64,000 bases of DNA from Actinomadura chibensis NBRC 106107 (GTDB lineage: Bacteria > Actinomycetota > Actinomycetes > Streptosporangiales > Streptosporangiaceae), in contig NZ_BCQP01000041.1 in the NCBI RefSeq assembly GCF_001552135.1, positions 1 to 64,000 on the forward strand, written 5' to 3'. Every line of letters starts with the position of its first letter. The first letter of the stretch is position 1. The position numbers were made by a program, and so were the translations under genes. The notes beneath the pieces are model-generated. The model made no database searches and was not told the origin of the DNA. It was given only the letters and a program-made list of their open reading frames with translations. Shown here in pieces: positions 7,128 through 16,049 of the stretch.

Positions 7128-7912
7128 CGGCGGCCGAGCGGGCGGCGGCGGAGCGGGTGGCGATCGTCACCGGCGGCGGACAGGGGCTCGGCCGGGCCTA
7201 CGCGGCCCGGCTGGCGCGGGCGGGGAACCGCGTCGCCGTCGTGGACGTCGCGGGCGCCGCCGCGCACGCCGCCGCCGCCGACATCGCCGCCGACGTCGGC
7301 GCGGACCGGGTGAGCGCGCACGAGGCCGACGTCACCGACGAGGACCAGGTCGCCGCGTTCGTCGGCGCGGTGGTCGAGCGCTGGGGACGCGTCGACGCCC
7401 TGGTCAACAACGCCGGGGGCGCGCTGCTGCCGGCCGCGCCGTTCGACTCGTTCGACCGCGCCGAGTGGACGCGGGTCCTCGACGTGAACCTGACCGGGCA
7501 GTGGCTGTGCGCGCGGGCGGTCGTCCCGCACATGCGCGCCGCCGGGCACGGCAAGATCGTGAACGTCAGCTCGACCATGGTGTCGAAGGGCCTGCCGGTC
7601 GGGCTCGCGCCCTACGTCGCGGCCAAGGCCGGGGTGGTCGGCCTGACCCGGGCGCTCGCGCGCGAGCTGGGCCCGGACGGGATCCGCGTGAACGCCATCG
7701 CGCCCGGCTACATCCCGGTGGAGACGAGGAAGACGGTGCACACCCCGCGGGCGGCGACGGCGCTGCGGGAGCGCATGAAGACGGAGCAGTGCCTGCCGGT
7801 GGTCGGCGTCCCGGACGACCTCTGCGGCGCCGTGGAGTTCCTGTGCTCCCCGGCCTCGGACTTCATCACCGGGCAGGTCGTGAACGTCGACGGCGGCTGG
7901 GCGCACGGCTGA
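7124..7912 (+). CDS. SDR family oxidoreductase
   Basis: A 262-residue classical short-chain dehydrogenase. The Rossmann motif TGGGQGLG is near residue 18, NNAGG near 95, the catalytic Ser in NVSSTM and the Tyr-x3-Lys in YVAAK. VNVDGGW lies near the C-terminus. The GTG start at 7124 overlaps the UGSC-like gene's stop, so translation is coupled. It is the last gene of the VOC/WGDGLPVIPP/UGSC-like operon and probably oxidises an alcohol or dihydrodiol intermediate there. Confidence 0.9.
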   Translation: MTAAERAAAERVAIVTGGGQGLGRAYAARLARAGNRVAVVDVAGAAAHAAAADIAADVGADRVSAHEADVTDEDQVAAFVGAVVERWGRVDALVNNAGGALLPAAPFDSFDRAEWTRVLDVNLTGQWLCARAVVPHMRAAGHGKIVNVSSTMVSKGLPVGLAPYVAAKAGVVGLTRALARELGPDGIRVNAIAPGYIPVETRKTVHTPRAATALRERMKTEQCLPVVGVPDDLCGAVEFLCSPASDFITGQVVNVDGGWAHG

Positions 7913-8034
7913 CGGCGGCCCGGCCCGCCCCGTTCCAGCGGCGTCCGCACGCGCCGCGGCCCCGGCACGCCCGCGTGCCGTCCACATGTGGTCCGACCAG
8001 CGCGAATATCCGTCAGGAAGGCCCCGCGAAGGGC

Positions 8035-8084
8035 TTTACGGACGCACCCGCACTCGCTATTCTCCAGAAACCAATTCTGGAGAA
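8035..8084 (+). promoter_or_regulatory. Promoter and 10-bp-arm palindrome upstream of first Liv importer
   Basis: TTTACG at 8035-8040, a 17-base spacer and TATTCT at 8058-8063 form the likely promoter. It overlaps a perfect inverted repeat, TTCTCCAGAA (8060-8069) and TTCTGGAGAA (8075-8084). The core is CAGAA-N5-TTCTG at 8065-8079, the same operator architecture as at 4886-4900. The site covers the -10 and start point, consistent with repression relieved by an inducer. The rest of the 242-base gap from 7913 shows no gene. Confidence 0.7.
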
Positions 8085-8154
8085 AAGAGAACCTGGCCGC
8101 CGAGACCGTGCTCAGCAGGCGCTTCGCACGCTCGCCAGATGAAGGGATCCCACG

Positions 8155-9339
8155 ATGATCACAACCGGCACCGCCGGTCGCGTCGCGGTCGGGCTGACCG
8201 TCGCCGCGCTGGCCCTGGCGGCCTGCGGCGGCGAGGGCTCCGACTCCGGCGGCGGGTCCAAGACACTGAAGATCGGCCTCGTCACCAGCTCCGCCGGGCC
8301 GTTCGCCAGCAACGCGAAGACGATGGTGGCGGGCGCCGAGTACGCCGTGAAGCTGCTGAACGACGCGGGCGGCGTCGGCGGCGCCAAGCTGGAGCTCGTC
8401 AAGGTCGACAGCCAGAACAAGCCGACCGCCACCGCGACGCTCATCCCCGAGCTGGCCGCGAAGCAGAAGGTCCTCGCGATCGTCGGCCCGGTGGACAGCG
8501 CGGGCTGCGAGGTCGCCTGCACGGCGGCCAACAAGCTCAAGGTGCCGATCGTGAGCCCGGGGGCGGCGCGTCCCGGCGTCCTGCAGAACGCCCGCCCGTA
8601 CGGCTTCACGATCGCCCAGCCGGACGCCGACAACAGCACCCCCGTGCTCACCAAGATCATTCAGAGTAAGAAGCTGAAGCGCGCCGCGATCATCAGCGAC
8701 GAGGCCAACGCCACCACGAAGGCCCAGGCCGACCTGTTCCGCAACGTCTTCGGCAGCAACGGCGTCGAGATCGTCAAGGCCGTGACGTTCAAGAGCGGCG
8801 ACTCCAGCTTCGCCTCGCAGATCACGTCGGTCGCCGCCGCGAAGCCGGACGTGCTGGCCCTCGCCGCCGGTCCGGACGACGCGGGCCGCATCGCGCGGGA
8901 GGCGCGCAGCCAGCGCCAGGACTTCACGCTGCTCGGCACCGGCTCGCTCCAGTCCGGCGGCGCCGCCTACGTCGCGGCGGGCGGGAAGGCCACCGAGGGC
9001 ACGCTCGCCGCCGCCCAGTACGACCCGCACAGCGAGACGCCCGCGGCGAAGCCGCTGCTGGAGGCGGCGCAGACGGCCACCGGCCAGGCCGACATCCCGC
9101 TCAACTTCGCCTATGCCTTCGACGCCGTCCACATGATCGCCAAGGCGATCGAGGAGAAGGGCGTGAAGGCCGGTGACGTCGAGAAGGGCCGGGTCTCGAT
9201 CCAGGAGAGCCTCAACGCCATGCAGAACTACCAGGGCATGGCCGACGCCAGCACGTTCAAGGAGGGCATCGCGCAGCGGCCGCAGCTCCAGGCGGTCGTC
9301 AAGGACGGCAAGTTCGTGATCGACAAGAGCGCCGGCTGA
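8155..9339 (+). CDS. Branched-chain amino acid type ABC transporter substrate-binding lipoprotein
   Basis: A 394-residue lipoprotein. The signal peptide ends in a LALAAC lipobox, so the mature protein should be anchored by a diacylated cysteine. The two-lobed periplasmic-binding fold of the LivJ family is visible in the KIGLVTSSAGPF start, GAEYAVKLLNDAGG, and the IVGPVDSAGCEVACTAANK hinge region. In catabolic settings such proteins often bind aromatic acids rather than leucine. It heads a five-gene importer operon (SBP, H, M, G, F) behind a palindromic operator shared with the VOC and dioxygenase promoters. Confidence 0.9.
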   Translation: MITTGTAGRVAVGLTVAALALAACGGEGSDSGGGSKTLKIGLVTSSAGPFASNAKTMVAGAEYAVKLLNDAGGVGGAKLELVKVDSQNKPTATATLIPELAAKQKVLAIVGPVDSAGCEVACTAANKLKVPIVSPGAARPGVLQNARPYGFTIAQPDADNSTPVLTKIIQSKKLKRAAIISDEANATTKAQADLFRNVFGSNGVEIVKAVTFKSGDSSFASQITSVAAAKPDVLALAAGPDDAGRIAREARSQRQDFTLLGTGSLQSGGAAYVAAGGKATEGTLAAAQYDPHSETPAAKPLLEAAQTATGQADIPLNFAYAFDAVHMIAKAIEEKGVKAGDVEKGRVSIQESLNAMQNYQGMADASTFKEGIAQRPQLQAVVKDGKFVIDKSAG

Positions 9340-9343
9340 CCGC

Positions 9344-10222
9344 ATGCTCGCACAGCAGCTGTTCAACGGTCTGTTGCTCGGGGCGACCTTCTGCCTGGTC
9401 GCCCTGGGCTTCAACCTCGTCGTCGGCGCGATGGACCGGCTCAACTTCGCCCTCGGCGAGACGGCGATGCTGAGCGCCGTCCTCGGCGCGCTCATCATGA
9501 CCGAGACGCCGGCGCCCTTCCTGGTGAGCTTCGCCGCCGCCACCGCGATCGGCGGGGGCGTGGCGGTGGCGGTGTACTACCTGTCGTTCCGGTTCGTGTC
9601 CGCGGACTTCCCGACGGCGTCGATCCTCAGCAGCCTCGGCTGCGGGCTGGTGCTGACCGCCGCCGTCACCAAGGCGTTCGGCAGCCACCAGCGCTCGGTC
9701 CCGGACGTGCTGTCCGGCGTCCGGCTCGACCTCGGCGCCTTCACCGTGTCCGGCGCGCAGCTCGTGATCCTGCTGCTCGCCACGCTGCTGACGGCCGGGC
9801 TGTACGTGTTCCTCGAACGCACGCCGTGGGGGACGGCGATCCGCGCCGTGTCCGACGACGCGACCGCCGCGGGCCTGCTCGGCGTCCCGGTGCAGCGGGT
9901 CATCCTGCTGACGTTCGCGCTGTCCGGCGTCCTCGCCGGGGCGGCGGGCCTGCTGACCGGGCTCGCCTACCACTCGGTCAGCCCGTTCGACGGGTTCACC
10001 ACCACGCTCACCGCACTGATGATCATCGTGGTGGGCGGGCTCGGCAGCGTCTCGGGCGGCGTGCTCGCGGCCCTGCTCATCGGGCTGATCCAGACGCTGA
10101 CCGTCGCCTACCTGTCGGCGACGCTCCGCGACCTGATCGTGTTCGTCCTCGTCGGCATCGTGCTGCTGGTGCGGCCGCAGGGGCTGTTCGGACGCAACGC
10201 CGGCGTGTTGGAGAGGGTCTGA
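9344..10222 (+). CDS. livH: Branched-chain amino acid type ABC transporter permease (LivH)
   Basis: A 292-residue integral membrane protein of about eight hydrophobic segments. It opens with the LivH pattern QQLFNGLLLGATFCLVALGFNLVVG and carries the EAA-like loop AIRAVSDDATAAGLLGVPV and the C-terminal GGLGSVSGGVLAALLIGL. It follows the substrate-binding protein by four bases and its stop overlaps the LivM start by one base. Confidence 0.9.
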   Translation: MLAQQLFNGLLLGATFCLVALGFNLVVGAMDRLNFALGETAMLSAVLGALIMTETPAPFLVSFAAATAIGGGVAVAVYYLSFRFVSADFPTASILSSLGCGLVLTAAVTKAFGSHQRSVPDVLSGVRLDLGAFTVSGAQLVILLLATLLTAGLYVFLERTPWGTAIRAVSDDATAAGLLGVPVQRVILLTFALSGVLAGAAGLLTGLAYHSVSPFDGFTTTLTALMIIVVGGLGSVSGGVLAALLIGLIQTLTVAYLSATLRDLIVFVLVGIVLLVRPQGLFGRNAGVLERV

Positions 10223-11082
10223 TGTCCAGCTTCAACGAGGCGGTCATCCTCACCGTCGGCATCAACGTCCTGCTGGCCCTCGGCTACTGGATCGCGGTCT
10301 CGACCGGCAAGTACTCGTTCGGTCACACGGCCTTCATGGCGATCGGCGCCTACACCGCGTCGATCCTGACCGTGAACTTCTCCTGGCCGCTCCCGCTCGC
10401 CATGGTCGCGGCGGGCGTCACGGCGGCCGTCGCGGGCGCGCTGATCGGCTGGATGGCGCTGCGGCTCTCGCTGCTCTACCTCGCCATCATCACGTTCGTC
10501 TTCTCCCAGCTGGTCAACCTGCTGATCTCGCAGTGGGACTACGTCGGCGGCGCCAGCGGCATGCTCGGCATGACCGGCACGACGGTGCCGCTCGTGCTCG
10601 GCTGCGTGCTGCTCGCGGTCGGCTACCTCGTGCTGCTGAGCCGGTCCCGGCTCGGCCTCGCGCACAGGGCGATCCGGGAGGACGAGCGGGCCGCGATGGC
10701 GTCCGGGCTGCGCATCACGCGCATCGCGGTCGGCGCGTTCGCCACGTCCGCGGCGGTGACGGGCGTCGCCGGGGCGCTGTCCGCGCACCAGCTCATGGTC
10801 ATCACCCCGGAGCTGTTCGGCCCGCACCAGGCGCTGCTGATCATCCTCTACTGCGTGCTCGGCGGGGTCGAGTACTTCTGGGGCGCGGCGATCGGGGCCA
10901 TCGCGCTGAGCCTGCTGCCGATCTACTTCGACTGGCTGAACGAGTGGTACGAGATCGTCTACGGCCTGCTGTTCGTGGCGCTGATGATCGTGCGCCCGCA
11001 GGGGCTGATCGGGCGCGGCGGCGCGGGCGGCGTCCGGTTGCCGCGGCTCGTCCCGCGACGGGAGCGTGAGTCCGTTGGCTGA
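10222..11082 (+). CDS. livM: Branched-chain amino acid type ABC transporter permease (LivM)
   Basis: A 286-residue membrane protein that begins at the ATG overlapping the LivH stop. LivM hallmarks are STGKYSFGHTAFMAIGAYTA near the N-terminus, the cytoplasmic loop HRAIREDERAAMASGLR that contacts the ATPases, and YCVLGGVEYFWGAAIGAI. It ends with the IVRPQGLIGRGG tail typical of the family. It pairs with LivH as the translocation pore. Confidence 0.9.
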   Translation: MSSFNEAVILTVGINVLLALGYWIAVSTGKYSFGHTAFMAIGAYTASILTVNFSWPLPLAMVAAGVTAAVAGALIGWMALRLSLLYLAIITFVFSQLVNLLISQWDYVGGASGMLGMTGTTVPLVLGCVLLAVGYLVLLSRSRLGLAHRAIREDERAAMASGLRITRIAVGAFATSAAVTGVAGALSAHQLMVITPELFGPHQALLIILYCVLGGVEYFWGAAIGAIALSLLPIYFDWLNEWYEIVYGLLFVALMIVRPQGLIGRGGAGGVRLPRLVPRRERESVG

Positions 11083-11827
11083 GCCGCTGCTGCGGGTGTC
11101 CGCGGTGACCAAGCACTTCCAGGGCGTCGAGGCGCTCGGCGCGGTCGACCTGGAGGTGGCCGAGGGATCGGTGCACGGCGTCGTCGGCCCGAACGGGGCG
11201 GGCAAAACGACCCTGCTCAACGTCGTCTCCGGCTACGTCCCGCCGGACGAGGGACGGGTGGTGCTCGGCGGCCGGGACGTCACCCGCCTCACCCCGCAGC
11301 GGCGGGTGCCGCTCGGGATCGTCCGGACGTTCCAGAACATCCGGCTGTTCGGCGGGCTGACCGTCCTCGACAACGTGCTGCTCGGGCAGCACAGCCGGGC
11401 CGTCACCGGGGCGCGGTCGCTGTGGCCGCTGCGGACCGGCGCGGACCGGCGGCTGCGCGCCGAGGCCGAACGGTCCCTGGAGCTGTTCGGGCTGGCCGCC
11501 TACCGGGGCCGCCGGGCCGCGGAACTGCCCTACGGCCTGCAGAAGCAACTCGAAATGGCGCGTGCGCTCGCCGCCCGGCCGAAGGTCCTGCTGCTCGACG
11601 AGCCCGCGAGCGGCATGACCGCCGAGGACCGGCGGTCCCTCGTCCCGCGGATCCGGGAGCTGCGGGACGAGGGGCTGACCGTCGTCGTGGTCGAGCACGA
11701 CATGGACGTCATCTCGAACATCTGCGACCACGTCACCGTGCTCAACTTCGGCCGCAGGCTGACCGACGGACCGCCCGGACAGGTCCTCGCCAGCGATGAG
11801 GTAAGGACGGCCTACCTTGGCACTTGA
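11066..11827 (+). CDS. livG: Branched-chain amino acid type ABC transporter ATP-binding protein (LivG)
   Basis: A 253-residue ATPase with Walker A GPNGAGKTT near residue 38, the family signature YGLQKQLEMARAL in place of LSGGQ, and Walker B VLLLDEPASGM followed by VEHDMDV. The GTG start lies 17 bases inside livM with GGGAG upstream. Its own stop falls inside a 12-bp tandem repeat that also encodes the start of livF. Confidence 0.92.
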   Translation: MSPLAEPLLRVSAVTKHFQGVEALGAVDLEVAEGSVHGVVGPNGAGKTTLLNVVSGYVPPDEGRVVLGGRDVTRLTPQRRVPLGIVRTFQNIRLFGGLTVLDNVLLGQHSRAVTGARSLWPLRTGADRRLRAEAERSLELFGLAAYRGRRAAELPYGLQKQLEMARALAARPKVLLLDEPASGMTAEDRRSLVPRIRELRDEGLTVVVVEHDMDVISNICDHVTVLNFGRRLTDGPPGQVLASDEVRTAYLGT

Positions 11828-12572
11828 ACAGGCACCTGAACAGGCACCTGAACCGGAAGAGCTGCTGAAGATCACCGGGCTGCGCGCCGGGTACGGCCGC
11901 GTCACCGGGGTCGCGGACGTGAGCGTCGAGGTGCGGCGCGGCGAGCTGGTCGCGGTGCTCGGGCCGAACGGCGCGGGCAAGAGCACGGTGCTGCGCGCCG
12001 TCTCCGGGATGATCCGGCCGTGGTCCGGCAGCGTCGTCCTCGCCGGGCGGGACGTCACCGGCCTGCGCAGCGACCTGCTGGTCCGCGCGGGCATGGCGCA
12101 CGTGCCGGAGGGGCGGCGCGCCCTGCCCCGGCTGACCGTGGAGGAGAACCTCCGGGTCGGCGCGTTCACCCGCCGCGACCGCGCGGAGGTCCGGGCGTCG
12201 CTGGACGAGGTCTTCGACCGCTTCCCCCGCCTGAAGGACCGCCGCGCGCAGAAGGCGGGCACCCTCTCCGGCGGCGAGCAGCAGATGCTCGTGATCGGCC
12301 GGGCGCTGATGGCGAAGCCGAAGCTCCTCCTGCTGGACGAGCCGTCCCTCGGCCTGTCGCCGCTGCTCGTCCGCGAGGTGTTCGCGATGATCCGCGCGCT
12401 CGCCGCCGACGGCCAGACCGTGCTGCTGGTGGAGCAGAACGTCGCCCAGGGCCTCGCCGTGGCCGACCGCGGCTACGTCCTCACCGCCGGGCGCGTCACC
12501 GCGTCCGGCCCCGCCGCCGAGCTGGCGGAGGACCCGTCGCTGCTCCGCGGCTACCTCGGCTCCGCCGAATAG
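11817..12572 (+). CDS. livF: Branched-chain amino acid type ABC transporter ATP-binding protein (LivF)
   Basis: A 251-residue ATPase with Walker A GPNGAGKST, signature LSGGEQQM, Walker B LLLLDEPSLGLSP and the VEQNV H-loop region. The TTG at 11817, preceded by AAGGA, overlaps livG by 11 bases. Residues 2-14 are encoded by a 12-bp repeat and read LEQ-APEQ-APEPE before the normal LivF start, so this protein carries a short acidic extension. Just past the stop, CCGAATAG is directly repeated. Confidence 0.92.
   Translation: MALEQAPEQAPEPEELLKITGLRAGYGRVTGVADVSVEVRRGELVAVLGPNGAGKSTVLRAVSGMIRPWSGSVVLAGRDVTGLRSDLLVRAGMAHVPEGRRALPRLTVEENLRVGAFTRRDRAEVRASLDEVFDRFPRLKDRRAQKAGTLSGGEQQMLVIGRALMAKPKLLLLDEPSLGLSPLLVREVFAMIRALAADGQTVLLVEQNVAQGLAVADRGYVLTAGRVTASGPAAELAEDPSLLRGYLGSAE
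11821..11856 (+). repeat. Three 12-bp tandem repeats over the livG/livF junction
   Basis: CACTTGAACAGG, CACCTGAACAGG and CACCTGAACCGG run head to tail at 11821-11856. The first unit holds the livG stop (TGA 11825-11827) and all three are in frame for livF, giving repeated LEQA/PEQA/PEPE. Because the unit is 12 bases, gain or loss of units would change the LivF N-terminus without a frameshift. Confidence 0.85.
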
Positions 12573-12608
12573 CCGAATAGCCGAACCGCCGAAGGAAAGG
12601 GAGAGCCC

Positions 12609-13373
12609 GTGCCGTCTCGCCGCCGTTTCGAGGAGAGGTCCGTCATCGTCACCGGGGCCGCGTCCGGCATCGGCCGGGAGACGGCCGTCCGGTTCGCGCG
12701 CGAGGGCGCGCTCGTGACCGTCGCCGACATCGACGCGGAGGGCGCGCGGCGGACCGTCGAGGCGATCACGGCGGACGGCGGCGCCGCCCGCGCCTGCCGG
12801 ACCGACGTGTCGGACCCGGACGCCGTCCGGGCCATGGTGGACGGCGCCGCCGAGGCGTACGGCGGGCCGCACGTCCTGCACAACAACGCCTACTGGGCGC
12901 CGCTCGGCCGCACGGTCGCCGACACGACCCTGCCGGAGTGGGACCGGACGATCGACACCACGTTGAAGAGCGTCTTCCTCGGCTGCAAGTACGCCATCCC
13001 GCGCATGGTCGCGGCGGGCGGCGGCGTGATCGTCAACACCGCGTCGACGGCCGGTCTGGTCGCCACCCCGAGCTTCGCCGCCTACATGGCGGCCAAGGGC
13101 GGCGTCATCGCGCTGACCAGGTCGGTCGCGTTCGACTACGGCAAGGACGGCATCCGCTGCAACGCGGTGGCCCCCGGGCTGATCAGGACGCCCGCCACCG
13201 ACCCGGTCTTCCGCGACCGGGACCGGCTCGACTTCCTCACCGACAAGCTCGTCCTCGGGCACGCGGGCGAGCCGAAGGACATCGCGGAGGCCGTCCTCTA
13301 CCTGGCCGGGGACGAGTCCCGCTTCATGACCGGCCAGACGATCGCGGTCGACGGCGGCCGCCTCATCGCATGA
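12609..13373 (+). CDS. SDR family oxidoreductase
   Basis: A 254-residue classical short-chain dehydrogenase with TGAASGIG near residue 15, an HNNAYW variant of the NNAG motif, NTAST holding the catalytic Ser, YMAAK as Tyr-x3-Lys, and AVDGGR near the end. The GTG start has GGGAG upstream. It lies 36 bases after livF and 31 bases before the hydrolase gene, on the same strand, so it is probably in the importer transcript. The aromatic substitution in the NNAG motif is unusual but the catalytic residues are intact. Confidence 0.9.
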   Translation: MPSRRRFEERSVIVTGAASGIGRETAVRFAREGALVTVADIDAEGARRTVEAITADGGAARACRTDVSDPDAVRAMVDGAAEAYGGPHVLHNNAYWAPLGRTVADTTLPEWDRTIDTTLKSVFLGCKYAIPRMVAAGGGVIVNTASTAGLVATPSFAAYMAAKGGVIALTRSVAFDYGKDGIRCNAVAPGLIRTPATDPVFRDRDRLDFLTDKLVLGHAGEPKDIAEAVLYLAGDESRFMTGQTIAVDGGRLIA

Positions 13374-13404
13374 CGGCCCACACGAGACGAAAGGTGCGTG
13401 AGCG

Positions 13405-14538
13405 GTGATCGAGCTGCTCGGGATCCCGATGGCGGCGGGCGCCGGCATCGACATCTACTCCGGGGTGGCCCGGATGGCCGGGAAGGTGTGGGGGTCGCTG
13501 CACCGCGCGGCGGAGCCGTCCCGGACGGCCGTGGTCGTGGTGCACCCCAGCTCGAACTTCCTCGGCCACTACCTGCTGGGCCCGCTGGCCGAGCGCGGCG
13601 TGGACGCCGTCGGCCTGAACACCCGCTACATCGGCAACGACAGCGCGCTCATCATGGAGAACTGCGTGCTGGACGTCGGCGCGGCGATCGGGTTCCTGCG
13701 CGGGCGCGGCTACGAGAAGGTCGTGCTGATCGGGAACTCCGGCGGCGGCGGGCTCACCGCGTTCTACCAGAGCCAGGCCGAGTCCCCGACCGTGCGCGCG
13801 ACGCCCGCCGGGGACCCGCCGGACCTGACGAAGGCCGAGCTGCCGCCGGTGGACGGCCTCGTGTCGCTGATGGCCCACCCGGGACGCGCCATCGTCTACA
13901 CCGAATGGCTGGACCCGGCGATCGTGGACGAGCACGATCCGCTCACGCGCGACCCCGAACTCGACATGTTCGATCCGCGCAACGGCCCGCCCTACAGCCC
14001 GGAGTTCGTCGAGCGGTACCGGGCCGCGCAGCTCGCCCGGAGCCGCCGGATCACCGCGTGGGTGCGGGAGCGGCTCGCCGCGCTCGACGAGCGCGACGAC
14101 GGCCTGCGCGACCTGCCGTTCCTGGTGCACGGCACGGTCGCCGACCCGCGCTTCCTGGACACCGCGCTCGACCCGTCCGACCGCACGCCCGGGACGCTGT
14201 GGGGTCCGGCGGTGACGTCCAACCTGCTGCCCGCGACGCTCGGCCACCACACGAGCCTCCGCTCGTGGCTCAGCCAGTGGAGCGTGGACGACTCCAACTG
14301 CGACGGCCCCCGCCACATCGCGCGGACGAACGTCCCGACGCTCGTCATGTACGGCACCGCCGACCAGGTGTGCTTCCCGAGCCACGCCCGGTCGATGTAC
14401 GACGCGATCCAGCATGACGACCGGCTGCTCGTGCCGGTGGAGGGCGGCAACCACTACCTGCAAGGACAGCCCGACCTGATCGCGCACGTCGCCGACACGC
14501 TGGTCGGCTGGATGGAGACGAAGGGGCTACGCGCATGA
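13405..14538 (+). CDS. Alpha/beta hydrolase
   Basis: A 377-residue hydrolase. The nucleophile is in GNSGGGG near residue 113. A candidate acid is the Asp in MYGTADQVCFPSH and the His in GGNHYLQGQ near the C-terminus. The length between motifs implies a large lid domain. Possible roles are hydrolysis of a ring-cleavage product or an ester. The stop is shared as ATGA with the opening of a 56-bp coupling element, which in turn leads into the cupin gene. Confidence 0.82.
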   Translation: MIELLGIPMAAGAGIDIYSGVARMAGKVWGSLHRAAEPSRTAVVVVHPSSNFLGHYLLGPLAERGVDAVGLNTRYIGNDSALIMENCVLDVGAAIGFLRGRGYEKVVLIGNSGGGGLTAFYQSQAESPTVRATPAGDPPDLTKAELPPVDGLVSLMAHPGRAIVYTEWLDPAIVDEHDPLTRDPELDMFDPRNGPPYSPEFVERYRAAQLARSRRITAWVRERLAALDERDDGLRDLPFLVHGTVADPRFLDTALDPSDRTPGTLWGPAVTSNLLPATLGHHTSLRSWLSQWSVDDSNCDGPRHIARTNVPTLVMYGTADQVCFPSHARSMYDAIQHDDRLLVPVEGGNHYLQGQPDLIAHVADTLVGWMETKGLRA

Positions 14539-14594
14539 GCGAAGCGAACCGGGGGGCGTGGGGGGTCGTCCCCCCACGAGGAGAGAGAGCATGA
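14535..14594 (+). repeat. Dispersed coupling element, copy 3 (19-residue mini-ORF with hairpin)
   Basis: A shorter relative of the elements at 6519 and 36856. The ATG at 14535 overlaps the hydrolase stop (ATGA) and opens a 19-codon frame (begins MSEANRGAW, contains GVVPPRG) that stops at TGA 14592-14594, overlapping the cupin ATG at 14591. The hairpin CGTGGGGGG-TCGT-CCCCCCACG occupies 14557-14578, a 9-bp perfect stem with the same TCGT loop. ATG-to-ATG distance is 56 bases, versus 77 in the other copies; both leave remainder two when divided by three. Confidence 0.65.
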
Positions 14595-15340
14595 CTGAGT
14601 TGCATCCGGATTTCGCCGATCTCAAGGTCGAGCCCGGCGAGTCGCACATCGAGGGCAGGCACGAGCTGTTCGACATGGTCAACGTCCTCGCGTTCGGCGG
14701 GGCGGCGGACCGTCCGACGCACGTGCCCGCAGAGCTGGGCGCGATGGGGCCCGTCCGGATCTGGGAGTCCACCGGCGCCGCGGACTTCCTGCCGTTCTGG
14801 AACACCAACCTGGACGGCGCGCAGTACCTCTACATCGCCTACGGCAGCGTCCGCGTCGAGTTCAAGGACACCGAGGGCGACCAGCGGTACGGCCACTACG
14901 TGGGCAGGGCCGGTGACCTGCTGCGGCTGCCCAAGGAGGTCGCCCACCGGACGTACTCCGGCGACGGCAGGCGCCGCATCACCCTGGAGCTGATGCCGCA
15001 CAACCCGTTCTGGGACGACCTCGGCAAGAACCCCGTCACGCCGGACACGAGCCGGAGGGCCGGCGGTTTCGCCTTCGAGATCCACGACACGGAGGTCGAG
15101 ATCTCCTGGCCGGGCGGCGGCTCGTTGCGCACCCCGCGCGACTCGTTCATGCGCGGGGTGCGGGCCCTGTGCGCCTACGAGATGCACCTCGGGCACAACG
15201 AGTTCGACGGCGGCTTCGTCGTCCACGACCTCGGCGAGCGGGTGCGGCTGAAGGCGGGCGGGCATGAGGAGACGCTGGACGGCCGGGACGTGCTCGCGGT
15301 CTTCCACGGCCTCCGCGACGCGCTCACCGAAGGCGGCTGA
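14591..15340 (+). CDS. Cupin-fold protein, possible ring-cleavage dioxygenase relative
   Basis: A 249-residue protein. The ATG at 14591 has GAGGAG 8-13 bases upstream. The middle holds cupin-like strands: AQYLYIAYGSVRVEFKDTEG, HYVGRAGDLLRLPKEVAHR and a YSGDGRRRITLELMPHNP turn. The arrangement recalls homogentisate dioxygenase-like and other cupin dioxygenases, but the full metal triad is not obvious. It is translationally linked to the alpha/beta hydrolase through the coupling element and meets the aldolase gene tail to tail with a 17-base overlap. I treat the enzyme role as inference. Confidence 0.55.
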   Translation: MTELHPDFADLKVEPGESHIEGRHELFDMVNVLAFGGAADRPTHVPAELGAMGPVRIWESTGAADFLPFWNTNLDGAQYLYIAYGSVRVEFKDTEGDQRYGHYVGRAGDLLRLPKEVAHRTYSGDGRRRITLELMPHNPFWDDLGKNPVTPDTSRRAGGFAFEIHDTEVEISWPGGGSLRTPRDSFMRGVRALCAYEMHLGHNEFDGGFVVHDLGERVRLKAGGHEETLDGRDVLAVFHGLRDALTEGG

Positions 15341-16049
15341 GCTCGTGCCTCCAGGCCGTGGCCTCGTTGAACGCGCCGCCCAGGTCGGGGAGTTCGGCGA
15401 GGTCGCGGTCCGGCAGGTCGCGTAGCGTCCCGCCCGCGCTCGCGACCGTGAGCGACAGCCGCGCGATGGTGTCGACCGAGATCGCGCGGAGCACGGCCTC
15501 CGGCACCGTCGCGCCGGTGCTGGTGATCCCGTGCCCGCGCAGCAGCACCACGGCCTTGTCGCCGAGCGCGTCGGCCATCTCCCCGGCGAGCCGCCGGTCG
15601 CGGACCAGCACGCCGCGCGGATACACGGGCACCCCGGCCTCGGCGAGCCGGGCGCCGGGGATGTCGAACGCGCCGACGATGGGCCGGATCGCGATCCCGG
15701 CCAGGTCGGCGGCCACCACGGCGGGCGGGTGCGCGTGGACGACCGCCTGGACGTCCGGGCGCCGTCGCAGCACCTCGGTGTGGAGGGGCAGTTCGTTCGG
15801 CGGCGTCCAGCCTCCGTCGAGTTCGCCTTCCGCCCCGGGCGCGCCGTCCAGGTCCACCAGGTGGATGTCGGCGGGCGTGGTGTGCGCGAGGCCGCGCTCG
15901 TGCGGCCCGCGGCAGCGGACGAGGAGCCGGTCGGGGCCGGTGCGCAGGCTGATGTGGCCGAGGATCCCGTCGGCCAGGCCGCGGGCGGCGAGCACGCGGC
16001 AGGCGTCCGCGATCTGGCGGCGCGGCTCGGCGAAGGGTCGTTCGGTCAT
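15324..16049 (-). CDS. Class II aldolase/adducin family protein
   Basis: A 241-residue protein of the fuculose-phosphate aldolase/adducin fold. Zinc ligands are visible as HAHPP (His-x-His) near residue 106 and the His of RGHGITSTG near residue 170. LADGILGHISLRTG at the N-terminus is a typical NHSS-like region. Members act as aldolases, decarboxylases or epimerases. The start overlaps the reductase stop by four bases, making it the seventh and last gene of the ring-hydroxylating dioxygenase operon. It may cleave or decarboxylate a downstream product. Confidence 0.85.
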   Translation of the reverse strand: MTERPFAEPRRQIADACRVLAARGLADGILGHISLRTGPDRLLVRCRGPHERGLAHTTPADIHLVDLDGAPGAEGELDGGWTPPNELPLHTEVLRRRPDVQAVVHAHPPAVVAADLAGIAIRPIVGAFDIPGARLAEAGVPVYPRGVLVRDRRLAGEMADALGDKAVVLLRGHGITSTGATVPEAVLRAISVDTIARLSLTVASAGGTLRDLPDRDLAELPDLGGAFNEATAWRHELSRLR

